DNA from: Candidatus Magasanikiibacteriota bacterium
GTDB taxonomy: Bacteria; Patescibacteriota; Patescibacteriia; Magasanikbacterales; GWA2-37-8
Length of the DNA: 43,278 nt
Direction: 5' to 3'
Assembly (NCBI GenBank): GCA_009694865.1
Contig: SICD01000005.1
Span: forward strand, 1 to 43,278
Position 1 is the first letter of the stretch; every line of letters begins with the position of its first letter. A program made the position numbers and the translations under genes. The notes below the pieces were generated by a model that had not been told where the DNA came from, made no database searches, and saw nothing but the letters and a program-made list of their open reading frames with translations. Positions 37,096-43,278 of this stretch are shown here, in pieces.

Positions 37096-38070
37096 CTACG
37101 CTACGCTTCGCTCGGAATGACAATCTAAGATGTCTCCTAAAATTTTACTTAATTTCTCCGGACTCAACCCCCCCTCGTCTTTCTCAAAATCGGCACCAAC
37201 AATTTGTTGATTTTTTATATTCTCAATATTTTTTGCAAACGCCCCCCATTTTCTCTCCTCAAATCGCTGTCTCTGCCGTGGAGTGAGCTCTAGATCGTGA
37301 TAAATAACGGTATCAATTGGCCGGGGCAAATAACTTTCTAGCTCGCTCACAAAATCACTCAAGCGCTCCGGCCCGGTTTCACCGTTCTGCTCATAGGCAT
37401 CGCCCGCTACGTAGATTAATTTCGCTTTTGAGGCATCAATCGCTTCTTTTACGCCACCGGGGAGAAGTGTGGCGATAACGCTGGTATACAAACTGCCCGG
37501 GCTCAAAAAAATATAATCGGCTTCTTGAATTACATTCTGGGCTTCGGAATATATTTTAACCTCCGGCTCCAACCACACGCGCTTAATTTTAAGCGTTCGA
37601 TCGTAGGTTGGGTCATCCAACGCCGCTTCGGTCTTAACAATCATACCATTTCGCAATTCAGCGCACAAATCACTCGGCTCTAAAGTTATCGGATAAGCAT
37701 GCCCAACCGCCGACACCGCCTCCTCCAGTGCCCGCACCCCGCTCATAAAATCTTTGGCGTAATTACTGCCGAGTGTCAAAAATAAATTACCCAAATTATG
37801 CCCGGTCAATTTGCCGTCTCCGGTAAAACGAGTTCGATAAAAAATATTTCGCAACCAATGATAATCATATGGCGAGAGCGCCAAAACCGCGCGCAAAATG
37901 TCGCCCGGCGGCAAACCACCAAACTCCTGTCGTAATCTCCCCGATGAACCACCCGAATCACTCATGGATATGACGGCGGCTACTTCCAATTGACCAACAA
38001 ATTTTTTTAACGCGTTAATCACAATCGCGCTTCCATTCCCCCCGCCGATAACAACTACTTTAGTCTTCAT
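37096..38070 (-). CDS. YvcK/CofD-family gluconeogenesis factor-like protein
   Basis: KVVVIGGGNGSAIVINALKKF, SMSDSGGSSGRLRQEFGGLPPGDILRAVLALS, LTGHNLGNLFLTLGS. Confidence 0.9.
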   Translation of the reverse strand: MKTKVVVIGGGNGSAIVINALKKFVGQLEVAAVISMSDSGGSSGRLRQEFGGLPPGDILRAVLALSPYDYHWLRNIFYRTRFTGDGKLTGHNLGNLFLTLGSNYAKDFMSGVRALEEAVSAVGHAYPITLEPSDLCAELRNGMIVKTEAALDDPTYDRTLKIKRVWLEPEVKIYSEAQNVIQEADYIFLSPGSLYTSVIATLLPGGVKEAIDASKAKLIYVAGDAYEQNGETGPERLSDFVSELESYLPRPIDTVIYHDLELTPRQRQRFEERKWGAFAKNIENIKNQQIVGADFEKDEGGLSPEKLSKILGDILDCHSERSVA

Positions 38071-38136
38071 AAAAATTCAATATGCGTGGATCAAAATACA
38101 AGTTGTATATTTTTCCATGTATTTTGTATATTGTTT

Positions 38137-38793
38137 TCAACTTATACCTAAAAAATCAAATAATTTTTTGTCGAGCAGAGACTCAATAATTAAATTCGCT
38201 TTAGAAAAATCTCCATGACTCCACCTAGGATCCGGTACTGCGACGCATCGCATGCCCGCCGCCTGCGCGCTCACGAGCCCATTGACTGAATCCTCAATAA
38301 CCACACATTCGGCCGGCGGAATCTGGAGCACTTCGGCAGTATGCCTATAAATTGCTGGATCTGGTTTGCCAACAAAATTAACATGATCGGTAGAGACAAG
38401 CGCGTCAAAATACTTTCCCCATTCGAAACGATTAACAATCGTATTAATACGCTCAAGCGTGGAACCAGACGCAATCGCGAGTTTCACGCCGCTCTGTTTA
38501 ATTCTTGGGAATAATTCACTCGCCCCTGGCATAGGACCGGCTTGATAGGTGTAAATAGGTTCCGTAGCCACCAAACGCCCTTGCAAAATCTCTTCCACGG
38601 AATCGACTAAACCAAAATGTTGTTTTAAAAACAACGCGTTCTCACGAAAACTTTGACCCGTCATTCGCGCTGTTAATTCGCGCGATAATTTAATTTTATA
38701 TTTATCCAAAAAACCCATCTCGGCTTTGGCCCAGTAAAACTCACTATCAATAATCACTCCGTCCATGTCAAAAATAACAGCTTGAAATTTCAT
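38137..38793 (-). CDS. HAD-superfamily hydrolase (beta-phosphoglucomutase-like)
   Basis: AVIFDMDGVIIDSE, KLAIASGSTLERI, FVGKPDPAIY, CVVIEDSVNGLVSAQAAGM. Confidence 0.93.
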   Translation of the reverse strand: MKFQAVIFDMDGVIIDSEFYWAKAEMGFLDKYKIKLSRELTARMTGQSFRENALFLKQHFGLVDSVEEILQGRLVATEPIYTYQAGPMPGASELFPRIKQSGVKLAIASGSTLERINTIVNRFEWGKYFDALVSTDHVNFVGKPDPAIYRHTAEVLQIPPAECVVIEDSVNGLVSAQAAGMRCVAVPDPRWSHGDFSKANLIIESLLDKKLFDFLGIS

Positions 38794-38819
38794 ACCTATT
38801 AGTTAGTGCCTTAACAATT

Positions 38820-38930
38820 GTCATTTCGAACGAAGCCGTAGCGCAGAGAGAAATCTCTGGCTTACCCAACATTACGACGATTGAGACAGAGATTCCTCGT
38901 CGGCTGCGAAGCCTCGCTCGGAATGACAGT
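38820..38930. repeat. REP-like palindromic repeat
   Basis: gtcatttcgaacgaagccg...agaaatctctgg...cagagattcctcgtcggctgcgaagcctcgctcggaatgac. Confidence 0.8.
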
Positions 38931-38947
38931 AGCCAAACGGGAATTTA

Positions 38948-40801
38948 TTATTCAACCGTCACGCTCTTCGCCAAATTCCTCGGCCGATCAACATCTTTGC
39001 CTAACGCCACCGCCATATGATACGCAAACAACTGTAGTGGAATCGTGTTAACCAGTGGCTCCAACAATTCCATAGTTGGTGGAACATAAATCACATCATC
39101 GGCCAGTTCTTTTGCTTGCTCATCGCCTTCGGTCGCGATCAAAATTACCGGAGCCTTGCGCGCGCGTATCTCTTCGATGTTGCTCCTCATTTTATCATAT
39201 AATTGGTTTTTCGTCAGGATGGCGACCACTGGAAAATCCGGCGACAGAAGCGCAATTGGCCCGTGCTTCATTTCGCCACCCGGGTAGGCTTCGCTATGGA
39301 TATAGGTAATCTCTTTGAGTTTGAGTGAGCCCTCCAGCGCTACCGGAAAATTAACACCGCGGCCAAGAAAAAGAAAATTTTTATACTGCTTATACTTCTC
39401 AACTATTTTTTTAACTTCACTTTCAATCTTAAGAGATTGTTCCATTTTTACCGAAATCTCCCGAAACGCTTTTACCAGGCGCTCACCAGTAGCTACCGTT
39501 ACACGACGCAAACGTCCAAACTGGAGAGCATACATGACGAGAACCGCAATCATATTAGTATACGCTTTAGTAGACGCGACTGCCAACTCCGGACCGGCGT
39601 GGATGTACGTGCCGCCATCAGTCTCGCGCGCAATGGTGGAACCAATCACATTCACAACTCCACGGACGAACGCGCCTTTACGTTTCGCTTCGCGCAAAGC
39701 CGCAATCGTATCAGCCGTTTCACCGGATTGCGAAATACCAAACACCAAAGTGTTTTTGTCGAGGATCGGGTCGCTATAGCGAAACTCGCTAGCCACTTCC
39801 ACTTCGGTAGGGATGCCAGCCAAACGTTCAAACGCGTACTTGCCAACCATCGCGGCGTACGAAGCAGTGCCACACGCAATTAAAATAACCCGGTTTATGC
39901 TACGCATATCAACGTCAGTCATGTTGAGCCCACCCAGGTGCGCCGTGCCTTCATCTTCCACCAACCGTCCACGCAAAGCATCTTTAATCACGGTGGGCTG
40001 ATCAAAAATTTCTTTTAACATAAAGTTAGCAAACCCGCCTTTTTCAGCTTCAGCTTCACTCCAGTCAATATGCTCGGTATGTTTATCAATCTTTTTATCC
40101 TGCAAATTAAAAATCTGCACGCCCGTATCGGTAATCTCCACCATCTCTTCATCATCTAAAAAAATCACCTGCTGAGTGTGTGCCAGCATCGGCGACGTGT
40201 CCGACGCGATAAAATATTCTTTGTCCCCTACCCCTACTACCAGCGGGCTCCCGAGCCTGGCCGCAATTAACGTCCTTGGATGCTTGGCGTGCATCACGAC
40301 CAGCCCATACGTGCCACGGACATAACTTAAGGCGCTCTGCACGGCCGCGCGAAGGGCACCTTGCTTGTCCGCCGAAGCTTCCGCGAAGGCGGAATATTGT
40401 GTTTCAATTAAATGCGCCAAAATTTCTGTATCGGTTTGCGAACGAAGCGTATGGCCTTTTAAAAATTTATCTTTCAGCTCGCGATAATTTTCCACAATCC
40501 CATTATGCACCACAATAATGTCGCCGCTACAATCGGTATGCGGGTGTGCGTTTTCCTCCGTAACTCCGCCATGCGTGGCCCAGCGAGTGTGGGCGATACC
40601 AAACGTACCCTGGATATTCTCATTCTGTAACTTGGCAGCCAAGTTATCAATCTTTCCAACTGCTCTAACACTCTTAAATGTACCGTTATGCGCAATCGCC
40701 ACACCGGCCGAATCATACCCCCGGTATTCAAGACGGCGCAGACCCTTGAGTAAAATCGGCAGCGCTTCTTTATGCCCAATATAACCTACAATTCCACACA
40801 T
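38948..40801 (-). CDS. glmS: glutamine-fructose-6-phosphate aminotransferase
   Basis: MCGIVGYIGHKEALPILLKGLRRLEYRGYDSAGVAI; SIS domains; C-term RPRNLAKSVTVE. Confidence 0.97.
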   Translation of the reverse strand: MCGIVGYIGHKEALPILLKGLRRLEYRGYDSAGVAIAHNGTFKSVRAVGKIDNLAAKLQNENIQGTFGIAHTRWATHGGVTEENAHPHTDCSGDIIVVHNGIVENYRELKDKFLKGHTLRSQTDTEILAHLIETQYSAFAEASADKQGALRAAVQSALSYVRGTYGLVVMHAKHPRTLIAARLGSPLVVGVGDKEYFIASDTSPMLAHTQQVIFLDDEEMVEITDTGVQIFNLQDKKIDKHTEHIDWSEAEAEKGGFANFMLKEIFDQPTVIKDALRGRLVEDEGTAHLGGLNMTDVDMRSINRVILIACGTASYAAMVGKYAFERLAGIPTEVEVASEFRYSDPILDKNTLVFGISQSGETADTIAALREAKRKGAFVRGVVNVIGSTIARETDGGTYIHAGPELAVASTKAYTNMIAVLVMYALQFGRLRRVTVATGERLVKAFREISVKMEQSLKIESEVKKIVEKYKQYKNFLFLGRGVNFPVALEGSLKLKEITYIHSEAYPGGEMKHGPIALLSPDFPVVAILTKNQLYDKMRSNIEEIRARKAPVILIATEGDEQAKELADDVIYVPPTMELLEPLVNTIPLQLFAYHMAVALGKDVDRPRNLAKSVTVE

Positions 40802-40844
40802 ATACTAAACAAATATTATTTTATTAAACAGAAATTAAAAAATA

Positions 40845-41240
40845 TTATCCCTCTTTCTGTTTTGATTGATACGTAGTTTTGATAAACAAATTAAGTTGAA
40901 AATGGATTAAGTCGGCGTGCTTTAGCAATTGATTGAACTGCTCTACAGTTATACGGCCCCGTTTATAGAGCAGGCAACACCAATGCTTGACCTCAAAAAG
41001 TGAACCACGAGAATTATAATAAAATTTGATTCGATCCAAGTAATGAAACCTACCATAACCTTCGGCAATATTTGCGCCGACTGAATCAACTGCTCTTATA
41101 AATTGGTCTCCAAAAATCTTTTTATCGTGCCAATCCAATCGTTCATATATTTGCCAGCCAACTTCACATAACTCTAAAGAAATTTTATAAACAAATACAT
41201 CACCTAATTTTGTATACCCTTCCATAAAATATTTGTTCAA
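40845..41240 (-). CDS. four-helix bundle protein (S23/23S rRNA IVS protein family)
   Basis: YKISLELCEVGWQIYERLDWHDKKIFGDQFIRAVDSVGANIAEGYGRFHYLDRIKFYYNSRGSLFEVKHWC. Confidence 0.92.
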   Translation of the reverse strand: MNKYFMEGYTKLGDVFVYKISLELCEVGWQIYERLDWHDKKIFGDQFIRAVDSVGANIAEGYGRFHYLDRIKFYYNSRGSLFEVKHWCCLLYKRGRITVEQFNQLLKHADLIHFQLNLFIKTTYQSKQKEG

Positions 41241-41331
41241 TATTCTTCAATATCCATTTAATATTTGTTCCGGTAAAGGGAAGAGGGCGGCCGGCGCGTG
41301 TGCGTCGTCGCCCCTTTCCGTGGTTCGCCAG

Positions 41332-41489
41332 TCAGTCAACAACGGGACAGCCGTCCTCGGCCAGGCGCGAAAGCGCCACCTCGTCGATCGGCGGCGGCGG
41401 TTCCTCGCGCGGTGGCGTCTCGTCGAGAAGAGCGAGGGGGTTGCCATCGATGATCTTCTGATCCTGGCCTGCGCTACACTGAGTGCTCA
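41332..41489 (-). CDS. small hypothetical protein, GC-rich orphan gene
   Basis: AGGAGGA RBS then MSTQCSAGQDQKIIDGNPLALLDETPPREEPPPPIDEVALSRLAEDGCPVVD*, TGA stop. Confidence 0.6.
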
Positions 41490-41587
41490 TGGGATCTCCT
41501 CCTGCAAGCGGTCCACGGTTCTGGGGCACAATTCTCGCACTTACGAAAATTTTGCCACCACCTAAAAAATTAAACTTAATTAATTTT

Positions 41588-42343
41588 TCAAACGGTTAGT
41601 TTTTCAGCCATTGCCAACCCCTCTTTGGTATTTATCCCAATCGCCTCTTTCGGGTCAATCGCGACGCTGGAAATTTTTTTACCACTCGAAACCGCCATCC
41701 CAATCAAATCGGTTAAATAATATTCTCCTTGGCTATTTTCATTTTTTAATTTTTTTAAATTCTCCCACAGCCATCCAGATTCAAACACGTAGTAGCAGGG
41801 GTTCAATTCACTGGACATCGCCTCCTCGGGGATCGCATCTTTTAATTCTACTGATTTAATAATCCCACCGCTCGCATCACGCACAATCCTCCCAAAATCT
41901 TTTAGAGACGATCGCCATTCATTAAAATCCAGCACGGTGATAGTTGCAAGCGTTATGGTAGCCTGGGTTGCAGTGTGTTCACCAATCAATTTATTAATGG
42001 ATTTAGTAGTAATAAATGGCATGTCACCGTATAAAACTACTATGTGCCCTTCATCCTTAAGGCCAGCTTCGGTTTGAGCTACTGCGTGACCCGTACCAAG
42101 TTGTTTTTCCTGGACAACATAATTCGCTCGTTCGCCCAAATAATTCTGGACTAAATTGTCCCGCCTGCTCACTACCACAACTGGCTTAATTCCAGCCTGT
42201 TCAACTGCACCAACAACATAATCAACTAGCGGCCTATTCTTTAGCTCGTTCATCACTTTAGGCAAAGCACTCTGCATCCGCTTACCCTCCCCGGCCGCCA
42301 AAATAACTACGGCAACGTTATCGATGGGAACTGATGTGGTCAT
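41588..42343 (-). CDS. GlmU-like sugar nucleotidyltransferase (N-terminal domain only)
   Basis: VAVVILAAGEGKRMQSALPKVMNEL, QLGTGHAVAQTEAGL, VVLYGDMPFI. Confidence 0.9.
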   Translation of the reverse strand: MTTSVPIDNVAVVILAAGEGKRMQSALPKVMNELKNRPLVDYVVGAVEQAGIKPVVVVSRRDNLVQNYLGERANYVVQEKQLGTGHAVAQTEAGLKDEGHIVVLYGDMPFITTKSINKLIGEHTATQATITLATITVLDFNEWRSSLKDFGRIVRDASGGIIKSVELKDAIPEEAMSSELNPCYYVFESGWLWENLKKLKNENSQGEYYLTDLIGMAVSSGKKISSVAIDPKEAIGINTKEGLAMAEKLTV

Positions 42344-42959
42344 AAATTTCGGTAAGGGTGTTAAAGTATGGGAGGCCGGTCGCCTGATATTCCGCTTCCG
42401 GAAATGATGAGGATTTTTTCATCACGATTTTTATCTCTGGAAATTGTTTCGCTAGCGCGACCGTCTCCGGGACTTTATCATTAATAAACCAAATTTCTTT
42501 ATCCGACACATTTTTCAACAATTCTTCCATCACCGTATGTTTCTCCTCATCCACCATAAATACTCTGTCAAAATATTTCTCAATTTCGAGCGCGCGGACT
42601 TTTTTAAACTGATACTCCGCATCCCCAAGACTAAGCAAAATCATTGGCTCGCCAAAGGATTTAAGTTTTTCTAAAAACGTAATCGCATCGGGAAATAAAA
42701 ATTCTTTTAACCGCTCTGGGGCCATGGTACTGGCCAACGCGGCAAATGCTTTATCTTCATCAAAACCTTTCATTGCCAAAACCTGCGCGTGACGTTGGTC
42801 GTCATACCACACCTGGCCACTCGCGCTATTGCGCGCCTCCCGGTACGTTTGCAAATACAGGTCCTCCGAAATACCTAGTGGCGCCAGTGCCGCCACGCGA
42901 GCGTTGCTAAATCCGGGGCGGGTATTAAACAGCGTATCATCAAAATCAATAATAAACAT
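42318..42959 (-). CDS. HAD-family hydrolase
   Basis: MFIIDFDDTLFNT, PMILLSLGDAEYQFKKVRALEIEKYFDRVFMVDEEKHTVMEELL, WFINDKVPE. Confidence 0.85.
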   Translation of the reverse strand: MFIIDFDDTLFNTRPGFSNARVAALAPLGISEDLYLQTYREARNSASGQVWYDDQRHAQVLAMKGFDEDKAFAALASTMAPERLKEFLFPDAITFLEKLKSFGEPMILLSLGDAEYQFKKVRALEIEKYFDRVFMVDEEKHTVMEELLKNVSDKEIWFINDKVPETVALAKQFPEIKIVMKKSSSFPEAEYQATGLPYFNTLTEIYDHISSHR

Positions 42960-42971
42960 ACTCGCCAGGTC

Positions 42972-43069
42972 GCTAATATCTTTTTAATATCTGTTTAATA
43001 TTCTTTTAATATTATTGATAATCAACGAGAATATTGAAAAGATATTAAACAAATATTGAGAAAATATTT
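42972..43069. repeat. AT-rich palindromic element, ORF-less
   Basis: TTAATATCTgTTTAATATTCTTTTAATATTattgataatcaacgagAATATTgAAAAGATATTAAACAAATATT. Confidence 0.7.
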
Positions 43070-43278
43070 TTACAGTTTATCCCAAAGATTATCAAAAATA
43101 ATTTTCTGCGTTTCGCACACCCCTTCGTTTTCAATCACCACTCCCACTAAATCTTTTTTTGCGTTGAGTGAGATGTAGGCCGTCTTCCCTGGATAAATAA
43201 TAATGTCGGTGGGCGTTTTGCTTTCGGCTTTAAGCCACTTGCGTTCATCCAGCCCGCGCAGTTCCCCGCCTTCACCAA
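43070..43278 (-). CDS. partial ORF, possible TrmB-like regulator C-terminus
   Basis: GEGGELRGLDERKWLKAESKTPTDIIIYPGKTAYISLNAKKDLVGVVIENEGVCETQKIIFDNLWDKL*; runs off window. Confidence 0.55.
   Translation of the reverse strand, partial: GEGGELRGLDERKWLKAESKTPTDIIIYPGKTAYISLNAKKDLVGVVIENEGVCETQKIIFDNLWDKL

Noticed and set aside
42972-43069. Replication origin or phage attachment site
   Set aside because: AT-rich palindrome resembles the repeat around the S23 gene; no DnaA boxes or integrase nearby.

Overview
The window looks like a chromosomal segment of an uncultured Patescibacteria/CPR-type bacterium (inference from gene content and style). The AT-richer backbone carries rpsA, gyrA, transketolase, a TMEM43-like protein, FemAB, a TrmB-like regulator, rpmF-nusB-rnc, tRNAs, two CARDB secreted proteins, an EndoQ-like PHP nuclease, RluA, a SAM rRNA methyltransferase, a citryl-CoA synthetase/lyase-like cluster, YvcK, GlmS, a GlmU-like NTase and HAD enzymes. 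Four things stand out. (1) About 11.8-17.7 kb, minus strand: a consensus sigma70-type promoter and ~0.8 kb structured leader are followed by a co-oriented array of short GC-rich genes (Ala/Arg-rich ORF, Csx15-like, NDK, MYG1, two unknowns, zinc ribbon), with a recurring two-hairpin RNA/DNA element in the gaps after most genes. The MYG1 gene has an in-frame TGA directly before its conserved THNGEFHADD motif. (2) Three small genes (GxxExxY, GIY-YIG, S23-like four-helix bundle) each sit between the arms of an inverted repeat, like ORF-in-loop palindromic elements; ORF-less versions of two of these palindromes occur elsewhere in the window. (3) Dispersed repeats are inserted in frame in at least seven conserved enzymes; for example VILSEAK(N/D) recurs in unrelated proteins. 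(4) A tRNA-Arg gene overlaps the femAB stop codon by 1 nt, and a second tRNA-Arg-like gene has its 5' half replaced by a repeat. No searches were run; family names come from recognition of translated motifs.
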